The notes under the pieces were generated by a model. That model worked only from the letters and a program-made list of their open reading frames with translations, was not told where the DNA came from and did not search any database. From Straminergon stramineum (Eukaryota > Streptophyta > Bryopsida > Hypnales > Calliergonaceae): a stretch of DNA of 64,000 bases. Each line of letters opens with the position of its first letter. The first letter of the stretch is position 1. Below, piece by piece: positions 25,140 through 37,330 of the stretch. A program made the translations under genes and the position numbers. Location: the NCBI GenBank assembly GCA_963920665.1, contig OY987271.1:3040501-3104500 (forward strand), in the 5' to 3' direction.

Positions 25140-27600
25140 TTAGGTATTATGTTGTACTACATAGTACATTTTAGACTTGAATCCATATGTGATATTTTTT
25201 GGATTAGGATCTAAATTAGATCTTAGTTTTGATAGATATCTGTAGTACTACTCCCCAATGCATTGAAGTTCTAGTCTTTAATGACTAGAATAAACCCAGG
25301 AGACAAATATTTGTCCAAATCAATTAAAATTAAATGGATCATAAGGATTTGATTGCTATGTAAGATTTTGAAAACAAAAAGTGTATCAATGAGGGAATGT
25401 TGACATTTGTGAATGGATTGTTACTTCTTAGTTGACATTCCAAATACAATCATGTTTTACAATGTAGGATTTTTTTTTCAGTTTTTAGGAAGTGCCAAAG
25501 TGGCAATGTAAAATGTTATAGTGGTGCTCCAAATTTCAACAATCATCCACATATTGGATAGAAAATATCATTTTAGCACATATCACATGTCCATAATTTT
25601 ATTTATCATCTACAATTTGGCAATTCCATCCCAATATTTTTTTTGATTTGAAGTTTTGTAGCAAAAAATCTCAAGGTTTGTTGCCAATTTTTAGCCGAAT
25701 TATTTTTTTTCTAGAACATAATGGTACTATTTTGCCCCCAAAAAATCTTGGTATATTGTCCTTCTAGAAAGATTGCAATCCCTTTGTATAGGAAAAAGCT
25801 AGAGACTAGGACCTCTATTTAGACTTTTTGGTAAGACAATGTACAATCAATACATCACTGCACTTGCTTTTAAATTATGAAATTACCTCAAAGAGACAAA
25901 CAAACTTCATATGTGTTCATAAAATGCCATGTAGAAGCCATATTTCATCACATATATATACAATCATACACAACATGAAAGATTCTCAAACTAAGTATAT
26001 GTAGGCTTGTTGTTTGTCATTTATGATGAAATCTTTCAAGAAGTAATTGTTACTTATCAAAACCTTTCTATTTATAAGTCAACATTCCCAATTTTATTTT
26101 TAAAAACTATAGAAGGATAATGCAATGGTAATATAAGCATATGTATAGATTTAAAATAGTGTGATTGCAAAAAAAATTCACTTACACTAATAGGAAAAAT
26201 CAACGTGATCATCAAATTTCTAATTTACCCCCTAAAAGGTAGAGGCCGATCATCGAGGTAGGCAACAAAAAGGACTTGATTATTGAATGAATTGTACACT
26301 CATTTTTTGTTTCTACAATTTCCATGAAATCCATTCATTTCATATTCTTAGGCCTTGAGGTCTTTATTAGGTTAAAGCATGCAATAAGTTACAAACTAGA
26401 CTACTTGCAAAATAAAGAACCATCTAAATCCCAATTTATTATATGAACTAGGTAATTTGAAAGCGAGCTACATTATGAGAAATAACATGCTAGGCCAAGG
26501 GAGTGGCCATGAACACTAGAGGGGATTTGAGGCCTTGGGAGGGTTGTTTCAAGTTTGTTCCCCTACCTGTTCCCTGGCAGTCCGGGAATGGCTGACTGTT
26601 GTTAGTCAAAAAATATCAAAAAGAAAAATCATTATTATTATTATTATTATTAGTTCTGAAATGAAAAAAGAAGTTGAAAAACAATTCATTTTTTTTCTTG
26701 ACGTGGTAGTGTCGCGGCCACATCAATCTACCGCGGTGGCACCATTCGTGCGTTTCCCGCAGCTTGGGTACTCGCAATCTCCTAGAGGCCTCAAATCTCT
26801 CCTAATGTGTTATTTACGAAAAATAAGGCAATGCTTTAAGAGTACTAGACATAGCCTCAATGTTGGATGTTTGGATCTTGGTCAACAATATTTAATCAAG
26901 GGTTTAAAAAAAAGGTCATCATAACACTAAAGCAACCCCAAGTTATGGAAAAGAACATGCATTTCCTAATCCAATGAGAGATTGTCATTTGTCTTCAATC
27001 TCTAAAATCCCAAGTGTTCCTTCAAGGACCATTGTCTTGAAGGTTTGAGCGAATTCATATGATCTCAATTTTTAGCATGATTTTTTGAAACTATTTTTGA
27101 AGATATAGAAACCCATAAGCTTTTGTAGTTTTTTAATTTCAATTAGTACCCATGAGCAATTGTTATGCCACACTAAACAAGGCAACAATAAGAAAAACTC
27201 AAAAGGAAAATTTTAAAACTTTCTTTCTCATAGATTATATTTTTGTCTATATAGAAAGCTTTGATTCAATCCATTTGGATTAGTGGTGTGAAAGTTCTAG
27301 AGCTTCTTCTTTTGCAAGCAATCATTGCATCTTCTTGATAGAGAAAATAATGTATTGGATTCATTTTTCAACTCAATTTCACAATTAGTAAAAGAAATTT
27401 CCACGAGGTTCAATTTGATTGCTAGAATAATTTCACCTCTAGAATTAATGTATTTCAATTAAATCTTAAAGCTAGTAATTATTTAGTTTTTTTCCTACCT
27501 TATACCTACTTATACTTAACAAATTCTTAAAAAATGTAAATCAAGTGCACGTTCTTTAGAAAAAATCTGTAGATTCTCAATTTAATTCTTCAACATACAT
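25140..27600 (+). repeat. Long dispersed repeat R2, copy 1, carrying an M1 insertion
   Basis: The segment has no ORF. Marker text includes ATTATGTTGTACTACATAGT, GGTAGAGGCCGATCATCGAG and CAATAAGTTACAAACTAGAC. Other copies or parts lie at about 31730-32580 (+), 42050-43760 (+), 44300-47150 (-) and 54880-57960 (-). The copy is interrupted by the TIR element at 26519-26802. Confidence 0.7.
26519..26802 (-). mobile_element. TIR element, family M1 (copy 2), CpG-rich
   Basis: The ends are GAGGGGATTTGAGGCCT and the near-inverse AGGCCTCAAATCTCTCC. The interior aligns in reverse with 2263-2532. This copy keeps many CG sites (for example CCGCGGTGG and GTCGCGGCCAC) and includes an (ATT)n run at 26629-26651. 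The related R2 copy at about 32085-32125 lacks it and reads through GTAAGGTAATGTTATT, which serves as an empty site. The TSD is short and includes TA; its exact length is unclear. Confidence 0.8.
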
Positions 27601-27978
27601 ATATTTTTTTTAATTCAAAATTTTTAGTGCGAAAATTTAAAGTTAAAAAGACTCAATTGAAAGTCCTAAAATTTAGTTACATACTTATACAAGGTACAAA
27701 AAACTAAATTGGTAAAGTTTGGGTAGACCCATGCTAAACCACACACTGATATATCACCAAGTGCATTGTCACCATGATGACCCGCATGATGATAAAGGGT
27801 TTCTAAGTTCATGGCAAATGGGAGGATCTAGTAGATACAAGAATTGGGTGAGTGACTGCCATGGATTGTTGTACCTTAGTTGGAGGATTGTTTTTGTATT
27901 ATGTTTAGTGCCATGGTTTGACTCATTGTAGGACTTGTTGAATCCTAGATGAATTTGATTGTTATTTCAATTAGGTAC

Positions 27979-28380
27979 TTAACCCTTTAAGGACTGTGGT
28001 CGATTTGGGGGGCGGGCAACCCACTTTTGTTGCATAATTAAAAAATGAAAATTACAACACATTAGTGGTTTGAAATGAAGATTTGAGTGTACATATGCAT
28101 TGAGCACATAGTGCATTTTACAAACATGTGTATCTTTTTCATTTATATCCATCTTTTGCTAGTAATTGTCATATTTATAGCCACTTTTACGTTAGTATTT
28201 TGAATCCCATTTCCACATGCAAGGACAGATTGGGGTGATTCCTGGCCTAGTGGATGTGGTTTACAAATCCCCACATTTGTTACCTTTGGTCCTTCCCCAA
28301 ATTTTTTACCAAACTTTGCCTATGGAGCAAAAAGTGTCCAAATCAACCACAATATGGTTGACCAATCCTTAAAGGGTTAA
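27979..28380 (+). mobile_element. piggyBac-like non-autonomous element, family P2
   Basis: TTAA-flanked element of 402 bp with ends TTAACCCTTTAAGGA and TCCTTAAAGGGTTAA. It is non-coding and has a GC-rich left subterminal part (GGGGGGCGGGC). It fits the piggyBac TSD and CCC-start rule. Confidence 0.82.
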
Positions 28381-29100
28381 CCTCTAAAAACCAAAAGGCA
28401 ATCTTGAAAGTTTAGGCATATTTCTATGATTTCAATTTTTGACAAGATATTCCAAAATGATTTTTGAACATAGAGAGACACATTAGCTTTGGGGGAATAT
28501 AATTTTTATTTCAAGTGGTGCTTGGGAGCAAAAATTATGCCATTTGAAGTTTAAATTGGAGGTTACTAGACAATACAAATAAATTACAAAAGCTCAAAAG
28601 AAAGTTTTCAAACTTTGTTTCTCATAGAAAATATTTTTGTGTACTAACATGGAAAGATTCGATTCATTCTATTTGAACTAATGATGAAAATATTTTAAAG
28701 AGTCTTGGTTTTTGGGCAATCAAAATATCTCCTTAAAAAATACAATTTATTTTTTAACTTAATTTTCACAATTTTTCAAAAATGAAGTAGCATATGGTTT
28801 AGTTTGTTTGCTAGAACAATCTCAACAATAGGGTTTGCATGTTTCAAGTCCATCTTAGAGCTATTAACAATTTAGTTTGTCTTTCTATTTTCATCCTACT
28901 TCTATTTAACAATTTTCTAAAGAATGAAAATAAAAATAAAAATTCTTCAATTTCTTTCCAAGATTTCCACTCAATTTTTCACTTTAAAAAAATTCAAAAC
29001 TCAAAATATCTAAAGAAAAAGATTTTAAGTTAAGAAGATTCAAAGCCAAAAAATCTAATCAAGCAAGGACTTGGTGTAAGAGAAAAAACTGGTTTTCTTC
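28381..29100. other. AT-rich intergenic repeat DNA
   Basis: Distantly R2-like text (for example a GAAAGATTCGATTCATTC stretch). No gene is seen. Confidence 0.4.
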
Positions 29101-29831
29101 ACTTCAAATGCAAATATATTACAATCTATGTGGTCAAAGTTCATAAAAATTCTTCCACATAACATCATATTAGTTTAGCACAAGATCCTACAATTAGATA
29201 TGCAACAACAAAAAAGAATTCAAAAACAATGTTTTAAAAATTTTGCACTTAACAATAGAAATCACAATTTTGAGTGTTATTCAACAAAAAAAAGGCCTTG
29301 GTCTTCTAGCAGTTCAAAAAAGGTATTCTTTTGATTGATTGGCAGAAATTTCTTGCAAATACTTAGAAGCGCCAAGGATGAAGGACTTTTCTCTAATGTT
29401 TCATTCTTGCACAACAAACTCTAAAACCACCTAACAAATCACTAGGCCTTAATTTGTGCAAAAATGTTCTTGGAAACGCATCACGATCTTCACACCATGC
29501 TATGCCCTACAAAGAATTTGTGGCAGATTGGCGGGCTACAAAACAAAGTGCAGGCGATCTTTTCAGCATGCTTGATGCAATGAACGGGAAAAACCGGCAA
29601 TTAGTTCAAAGTTAGCCGGTGGATTTGGGAAAATATCCGGTTGCAATTTGAAAACATTGGCAAAAAACTGGTGAAAAAATCTAGAAAATTTCTATTTCTA
29701 GTAGAAAGTAGAGAAAATAACCGGGTTGGGAACTTCAATAACCGTTTGACTAAAGGAATTGGAGGAAATTAGCTGGTGAAATTCAAAAAGTTTCCTGAAC
29801 ATTGGCTTAATGACTGAGAAGATATCTTTTA
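29101..29831 (+). repeat. Dispersed repeat R3, copy 1 (left part)
   Basis: Related to 34330-34949 and 47220-47650: AACAATGTTTTAAAA, GGTATTCTTTTGATT, CACTAGGCCTTAATTTGTG, and GACTGAGAAGATATCTTTTA just before the TTAA insertion. It is non-coding. The three copies act as mutual controls for the insertions. Confidence 0.7.
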
Positions 29832-30043
29832 TTAACCCTTGAACACCAGGTTGGTGACCGTGGAAATCAGCCATTTTGGAACTGTGTGACATCATCCACT
29901 TTAGAAAAACGAGAAATACTCATTGGGAGTCAAACTATTGTAGAAGATCTTCCCTTTCCACCCCTAATTTCGAGGAGGAATAGTTGCAATATTCCTTGTC
30001 ATTCATTGGACAATAATCTTCCGCCGCGTCGTTCAAGGGTTAA
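29832..30043 (+). mobile_element. piggyBac-like MITE, family P3 (copy 1)
   Basis: TTAA-flanked element of 212 bp with ends TTAACCCTTGAAC and GTTCAAGGGTTAA. The interior matches the element at 51569-51805 (GTGTGACATCATC, TAGAAGATCT, GAATAGTTGCA). The R3 copy at 47640-47655 reads GATATCTTTAATTAAGGTGT, the empty site with a single TTAA. Confidence 0.87.
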
Positions 30044-31420
30044 GGTGTCATTCACTACCTCTAACCCCTAAACGTCTGGATTCATCTGCAAAATTGACAA
30101 TTTGAGAAAAATCATTGTAGAGTGCTATTTGGAAGCATATTCTAGAATTGATAATCAAATAAAAGTTGTTGACTCGAAGTTGTAGATTCCGTCTATATGG
30201 TCAAATTCACCAATGCGATCACCAATATTTTTTTTTTATAAATTTTAAAAGTGAAATTTCAAAATTCCTTCTGAATTCATTTACAAGCAAAATATTATCA
30301 TTTGCTGAGTAACATTTGTTGAAATGGTTTTGAAATGAGGTTCTTTTGACATGGTGATTTTTTTTCAATTTTTGTGTTCTTAAAATCCATGACCTCATTC
30401 TAGGATATCCAATTTTGAACTAGAGTGAATGCAATTTTGGCTTGGTCAACCTCTTGACATACATGCACATTTTGTATTTTTAGAAAAATATGTGTTCTAA
30501 TAACACCAAATCCAACCTTCAAATAGGACAACACTTGATAAAGTATCTCCACAAATTAAGATAACTTGAATCATCCAAGTAATAAGGAGGATGAAACTTG
30601 ATTGTCAATCTATTCACCATCCAAAAAATAGACGTGGGAGTGCTTAGGAATTAATTTGTAGATCTTTGGACTCTTCATCAAACTTTAATTAATACAATAA
30701 TACCAAGTTTAGAATTGTGGATGGATTGATACACATTGGCTGTTTCATGATTGTCTTGCTTTCTTTTCACCTATTTTTTGCTCTGGTTCGCAGGACATAT
30801 GTTGCATGGTAATTTTGCTTGCTTGGGTAGATGAGTTAACATTCTAGTTAATTGATGTAGAATTATGGTACTAGAATTCAGACTATGCTAGCTAAGTAGT
30901 TGCTAATGGATGTGCAATTGACTAAACTTCAATCTTTTAATTTGAAAATGAGTGTACTATTTGCTTGATAAGCAGTAAAAGTTATGAAGGAACAAAGGTT
31001 AGATTTAAAATAATTTCTTCCACATAATTTGGTCCATGATTGATTTTGGAGATGACTATACACAGAGTTTAGATGGTGGTTTACGGTGAGTGGCACATTT
31101 GGGAGTGCCCACCTTAATACAAGTTGCGGTGTTTTCCTTTCCTACAAGTGCAGTTTGGTCCACAAACCTCACTGAGGATCATCTATCCCCTAAACTCCCA
31201 CAAACTCCCACAAGACCATTTTTTCATTGAAAAAACACACTTAAAACTGACATTTCTATTGCAAGGAGCAAAAAAAAAATTGAAAATTTTGGTTGTATAG
31301 ATTGCAAGATATTTATATTTGAAGTGAAGAAAACAAGTTTCTTGTACCTTGTGTGAGTGTGAGGATAGGTAATACGACTTTGAGTCTTCTTAACTTTAAA
31401 GTTTTGCACCATAGTTTATG
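30044..31420 (-). repeat. Repeats R1 (copy 3, inverted) and R3 right part
   Basis: About 30110-30640 is an inverted R1 copy. From about 30650 to 31420 the text matches 35900-37330, 47660-48000 and 43780-44300. Examples are CATGATTGTCTTGCTTTCTT, and TTTGGGAGTGCCCACCTTAA then CAAGTTGCGGTGTTTTCC. No ORF is conserved. Confidence 0.65.
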
Positions 31421-31729
31421 AATTAAAAAAAATTTATGTTGAAGAATTGAATTGAGATCCTAGGAAAAAATTGTAAGGAACACATGCTTGATTTTATGCT
31501 TTCAAAATTCATTAAGGAGAAGAAGGTACAAGATAGAAGGAAATCCTAATTGTTAACAAGTCCAAGATAAAATTGAAATACATTAATTTCAGTAGTGAGA
31601 TTGTCCTAGCAAGCAAATTAAACTATGGGGAACGTTTCTTCGTTTCATTGTGAAAATTGATTTAAAAATTGAATTCAAAATGTTATTTTAACATGAAAGA
31701 TTCACAAGATATATATATATATATATATT

Positions 31730-32580
31730 TGTAGTTTGAAATAGTGTGATCGTGGAAAATCATTTCCCTTGTATTAATAGGAGTAATCAATGTGACCATC
31801 ACATTCCTAATTTAAGCCCCCAAAGTAGAGGCCTATCATCAAGGTAGGCAACAAAAAGGACTCAATTATTGAATGAGTAAATTCATTTTTTGTTTCTATA
31901 ATTTTCATGAAATCCATTTATTTAAAACTTGTAGTCCCATATTTGAGGTCTATATTAGGTTAAGGCATGCAATAAGTTACAAACTAGGTTGTTTGCAAAA
32001 TGAAGAACCATCTACATCTCACCTTATAACATGAACTAGGTAATGTAAAAGTAGAGCTACATTATGAGAAATAACATTCCTAGCCATGGGAGACAATAGT
32101 AAGGTAATGTTATTTTTCATAATGAGGCTATGTTTTGAAATTGCCAGACATTAGTGGATGTATGGATCTTGGTAAACCATGCATATTCAAAGGATTAGAG
32201 AAGAGGTCATCATAACACTAAAGCAACCCCAAATTATGGAAAAGAACATGCAACCATCTTCTACTCCAATGAAAGACTTTCATTTGTCCTTAATTTATAA
32301 AATCTCAAGTGTTCCCTCAAGGGACACTTGAAAATTTGGGCAAGTTCCTATGATCTCCATTTTTAGTAAGATTTTGGGAAAACTTTTTTTGATGATAGAA
32401 AAACACACAAGCATTTTGTAATTTTCTATTTCAATTAGTCCCCATGAACAAAAAAATATGCCAATCTAAGCACAAAATGGATTTTGCAAGGCAATAGTAA
32501 AAAAACTTGAATTAAAATTTTTAAAACTTTCTTTCTAATAGATTATATTTTTGTCTACATAGAAAGCTTTGATTCAATCA
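31730..32580 (+). repeat. Dispersed repeat R2, copy 2
   Basis: It matches 26100-27250 but without the M1 element, so it supplies the empty site for that insertion near 32085-32125. A (TA)n run precedes it at 31711-31727. Confidence 0.7.
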
Positions 32581-34329
32581 ATTTGGATTAAGGTAGTGTG
32601 CTCATAAATTGTCCATTTAAGGGCTGTTGAATCTTTTTGATGGTTTTCAAATGCCAAAAAATATTTTCCCTTATTTTTCACTTGAAGAAAAATTGATGTG
32701 GAATCTAAAACTGGTGGTTTCATATTTTTGGAGCATTTATGAATTACTTATGGATTTCTAAAGAATTTTGTGGTAGGCACCTATTCTTGATCAAAGGCAT
32801 TGTAAAAACCACACATACACAGTTTGAAAAAAGATATGGCTTGACCAAGAACAAGCATTGCAACATTCAAAAAGTAATACACAAGGTTCCTAAATGTGAC
32901 CATTACTAAACTTAAACAGACCCTAAATTCTTTTAACATTTGTAAGAAGGCAATTGGGCAATTAATTCTCATTTAGAAAAATTAAGTGGACACACCTTGG
33001 CTTTGAAATGGACCCTCTCTAGCTCTTAATCCATCCATTGGCAAAGTATGAATCAATACCTGAGAAATCTTAATTATACTCACATTGTTGGTAGTCCATT
33101 TTAGAACCACTAATTGTCCATTTCAGAGGTACCTATAGGGCTGTTTGAAGAATATGGTTGCAATTATAGCATACTACTATAGTGGTGTCAAAGTTATGGA
33201 TCTCATCTTATTTTGCATGCTATCATGGTGTATGATTGTACGTATGTAATGAAATGACTTATATATGTCAAGTTGTGATCACATGTGAAGTTTTTTTGTA
33301 ATTGGTCTTCTTGAGGCAATTTTATGATTGAAAATAAATCAAGTGCACTGACAAATTAATTAAGCATTTTCTTACCAAGTAGATTGTTTGATGCCCTAGT
33401 CTCTATTTGAAAGGAAGCTCTACAAATTTTTGGAAGGACACTATACAATATGTTTCATTGTATTTGGAATGTCAATTGAGATGTAGCAATCCATTCACAA
33501 ATGTCAACATTTCTTTACATATTTTATGTTTTTAAAATCTTAGGTAGTTGCCAAACCCTTATGATCCAAATTTTTTGATGTGATTTAGAAATATACTTGT
33601 CTGGCTTGGACTAGGTTTATTCAAATCATTAAAGATCAGAACTTGAGTGCATTGAGGAGTAGTATTGGTAATAACTTATCTATTAGCACTGGCATCTATT
33701 TTAGATCCTTATCCAAAGACATACATACAAATTCAAGCCAAAAATGTACTATACTATATCACATAATACCCGTAATTAATAAAAGTCAAATCTTCATTCA
33801 ATAGCAATCCAAATAGAGTCTAACCTACAATGTATTGTATTATTAGCTTTACATATTTTTCCTTTTAAATATCTTACATGGCAGTTAAATCCTTATGATA
33901 TACAAAATTTTATGTGTGATTGGACATATACTCGTCTTGGTCTAGGTTTATTCCAATCATTAAAGACATGAACTTCATTGCATTAGAAAGCAGTCTTCCT
34001 GATATCTATCAACACTGACATCTAATTTAGATCCTGATTCGAAGAAAATATTTATAGAATCAAACCTAGAACATACCATACAATATTACATAATACCTAC
34101 AGCTAATTCAAATCTTCATCCAAAGTAACCCTTATAGATTCTAACCTACAATGTACTTCATAGTACTACACAATATCTACAACTAATTAAGAACCTCATC
34201 CAAAATCAATCCATACAAATTCTAATCTAAAATGTATAGTACAGTGTCATACACTAAAGATATAGGCACAACATCTCACATGGATATAGCCAATGTACGC
34301 ACATGCTATTTTAAATTAGTACTACAAGT
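32581..34329 (-). repeat. R2-related repeats, inverted, with internally repeated units
   Basis: From about 33170 to 34260 it matches the 46600-47150 and 57000-57900 regions. A unit of about 380 bp recurs at about 33450 and 33830 (TTATTC(C/A)AATCATTAAAGA, then TCTAATTTAGATCC). No gene is seen. Confidence 0.6.
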
Positions 34330-34693
34330 TGAAAAATCCATCAAATCCTACGATTAGATATGCAACAAAAAGTAAAAAACAATGGTTTTAAAAGTTTTGC
34401 ACTTAGTAATAGAAATGGCAATTCTAAGTGCTATTTGACAAAAGAAGGTCTTAGTCCTCCAAGGGTTAAGAAAAGGTGTTCTTTTGACTGATTAGTAGAA
34501 ATTTCTTGCAAGTACTTGGAAACTTTGAAGACAAAAGACTTTTCTCAACTATTTCATTCTTGTTGAAGAGGAAAGACTTTTCTCAAATGTTTTATTCTTG
34601 CTCAACAAACTCAAGAATTGACTGACAAATCACTAGGCCTTCGTTTGTGCAATATTGTTCTCGCAAAAGCATTGATTACAATCTTTGCAGTAT

Positions 34694-34846
34694 CACTACA
34701 AGAAAATGGGGGTATAAATGACTTGTCCACAATGACTTCACCGACAATAATGACTTCATAATGACTTCAAAATGACTATTTTGTAGTCATTGTTGTCAGT
34801 GCAATCATTGTGGACAAGTCATTTATACCCCCATTTTCTTGTAGTG
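34694..34846. mobile_element. CACTA-type (En/Spm-like) MITE, 153 bp
   Basis: The terminal repeats of 42 bp are perfect and begin CACTACAAGAAAATGGGGGT. A 3-bp target duplication TAT lies at 34691-34693 and 34847-34849. CACTACAAGAAAA ends with a 3-bp TSD are typical of plant CACTA elements. The R3 copy near 29501 reads CATGCTATGCCCTAC with a single TAT, an empty site. The perfect TIRs suggest recent movement. Transcribed, it would fold into a long hairpin. Confidence 0.93.
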
Positions 34847-34949
34847 TATGCCCCCTACAAAGAATACATGGCTAACTATTGAGTTGCATGCAAAAACAAA
34901 GTGTAGGCAATCTTTTCAGAATGCTTGATGACTAAGAAGATATTTTTGA

Positions 34950-35884
34950 TTAACCCCTAAAGGACCAACATGTGTTTTTTGGCAACATAAAATTTTTGGG
35001 TAGGTACATGTGACTGAAGATTTCCATATTTTTGGACCAAATTTTAATAGAAGGTGGGGACAAGGAATGTCTGTTATATGCACTAAATTCAATGACATTC
35101 AGAATTATGAGTCAAAAGTTATGGCCTAATATGTTGCTTTTTTCCTTGGGTGGGGAGTCCGGGCAAATAAAAAAAATCCCTTTTTTTAGAAAAAGAAATT
35201 TAAAACTGATTTTCTAGAGTTATACATACAATGAAAGCTTTGGATCATTCCATTTTGATCAATGAGTCAAAAGTTATGAGGAGTTTTAGTTTGTAGGCAA
35301 TTAAGGATTCTCTACTCTAAAATAAACTTTGAAGTCCTTCATCTTACTCAATCTTCAATATTTAAAAAATAAAAAATAAAATCATAGGATTTAGATTGTT
35401 TATTATAACATTGCTACTATTGAGATTGACATTTTTCAATTCCATAACCAAATTCTTAACAATTTTGTATTTTGAATCATTCTCTACTTCTTTCTACTTA
35501 CTATTTTTTGCTATATGTTGTACAATTCCAAATGATTTGAACGTTTTTAAGCATGTAGATAACTTGTCTAGGAAAAGAATCCCAAGAAGCACCACCATTT
35601 TAGATATTTTTTCATAGAAAAGTGAGCTTGTGAAGTGCAGTTGCCCTATTTTTCGCAAGGCCCAAAAAATGATTTTAGTGAATTTGAATGCTTATATCTT
35701 GTGAACCACGCTATGGACATTTCTGAAATTTTTACCACGTGTTCTCAAGTCAGAAAAATACAAGGTCATAAAAACACATGTGTCCAAAAAAAGTTTTTTT
35801 TTCAAAAATTTGGTACTTGTACTAGAAATGGCAGTTTTGGAGCGTTTTTTGGTGAAAACATAGTCAAAGAACTTAAGGGGTTAA
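34950..35884 (+). mobile_element. piggyBac-like non-autonomous element, family P1 (copy 2)
   Basis: TTAA-flanked element of 935 bp. The left end is TTAACCCCTAAAGGACC and the right end is ACTTAAGGGGTTAA. It aligns along its length with 13155-14107. It sits in the R3 repeat at the TTAA that is empty in the 47.6 kb copy and holds the unrelated P3 element in the 29.8 kb copy. Confidence 0.87.
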
Positions 35885-37330
35885 GGTGTCATTCACTACT
35901 TTTAATTTGTAGAGCTCGGGAGTCTTCATCAAACTTTAACTAACCCACTAGTACCAAGTTTGAAATTGTGGACGGATCGATAAACAGGCTGACTATCTGT
36001 TTCATGATTGTCTTGCTTTCTTTCACCTGCTTGTTGCTCTGGTGTACAAGACGTACATTGCATGCTGATTTTGCTTGCTTGGGTAAATGTATTAACGTTT
36101 CAGTTAATTGATGTTGAGTTATAGTACTAGAACTCATAGTGTGCTAATTAAGTGGTCGCTGATCAATGCTCAATTGACTAAACTTCAATCTTTTTAATTT
36201 GAAAATAAGCGTTACTACGTGCTTGACAAGCTGTAATTAACAATGTGTTGTTAGTAGCTGTAGTCGAGTATCGTTCTTGACGTACAATCATGGCTTGGTT
36301 CATGTAGTCCCTAAATCGCAGGCTCACGAGAGAAATTAAATATTGTATGCCGATTTGAATATTCTTAGGACTTGCAATTGCCTCACTCACAAACTAATTG
36401 AGAACTGCAATTGCTATAGACCACCCCAAAAAATCTAGTCTTGCTAGCAATGCATGCTTCCCTAATTAACATAATTGAACTTCACTTCGTCTGTATGCTG
36501 AGAGAAGTATCGCAATCCAAGCTATGTACGTTTCTAAAGAATACAAAGGAAAAATTAGTGGTGATGGAAGTGAAGTGACAGCCTGAGATGGTCCATAGGA
36601 AGCAAACAATTACACTGACTGAACAAGCCAAGGAGTGGACGTCAGTTTCGTACCACCGGGGCAGGATGTAAGCTTAGTGGCCGTCACTGTTGTGATTGAC
36701 AATACCACCTTGGTTGAGATCAATTCGTCTTCACTCACAGCTTGTTTTCAATTGTTCACAAATGGTGCAAATTAGTAGCACTAACAACACCAGTAAGGCA
36801 AGTACCCACAAACCCGCCACTTCTTGCTATTGTTGCCTATTAGACTGGTGAAATTTTCGTTGATTTTCTTACTGGCAAGTGAATGGAGGTTCCAACACAC
36901 CAAGGAATGCAACAGTTGGATACCATATGCAAAAGTTATGAAGAAAGAAAATTTGGTTCTAAACAATAATTTTTTCTCAGCATAGGTACATACATGATTT
37001 TGGAGATGTACACATGGTGAAGATGGCGGTTTATGGTCAGCAATGCATTTGGGAGTGCCTACCTTAATACAAGTTGTGGTGTTCTCCTTTCAGTCTACAA
37101 AGTCCAGTTTGTTCCCCAAACCTTAGAGGGGATCATCTAACCCCTAAAGTCCCAAGTCCATTTCTCATTAAAAAAATACACTCAAAATTGACATTTTTAT
37201 TGCAAGGAGAAAAAATAATTCAAAATCTGTCTTTTATTTTATTTTTAAAAATATCTAATTATAGGATCTCTGACTCAACTCATAATGTAAGGATGTTTGG
37301 AAAAAAATTCAAAAAATTTGGTTACACAAA
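35885..37330 (+). repeat. R3 right part with a better-preserved segment at 36540-36970
   Basis: It matches 51.9-52.9 kb closely. On the plus strand, 36618-36720 reads GVDVSFVPPGQDVSLVAVTV; the 52.1 kb copy has GMDVTFVPPGQDVSLVVVSV. On the minus strand, 36966-36781 is an ORF of 61 codons that is also open at 52492-52283. I do not recognise either peptide. It could be the relic of a duplicated gene carried in a repeat. Confidence 0.5.

Noticed and set aside
26535..26924. ORF of 129 codons
   Set aside because: It lies largely inside the non-coding TIR element at 26519-26802 and crosses its end.
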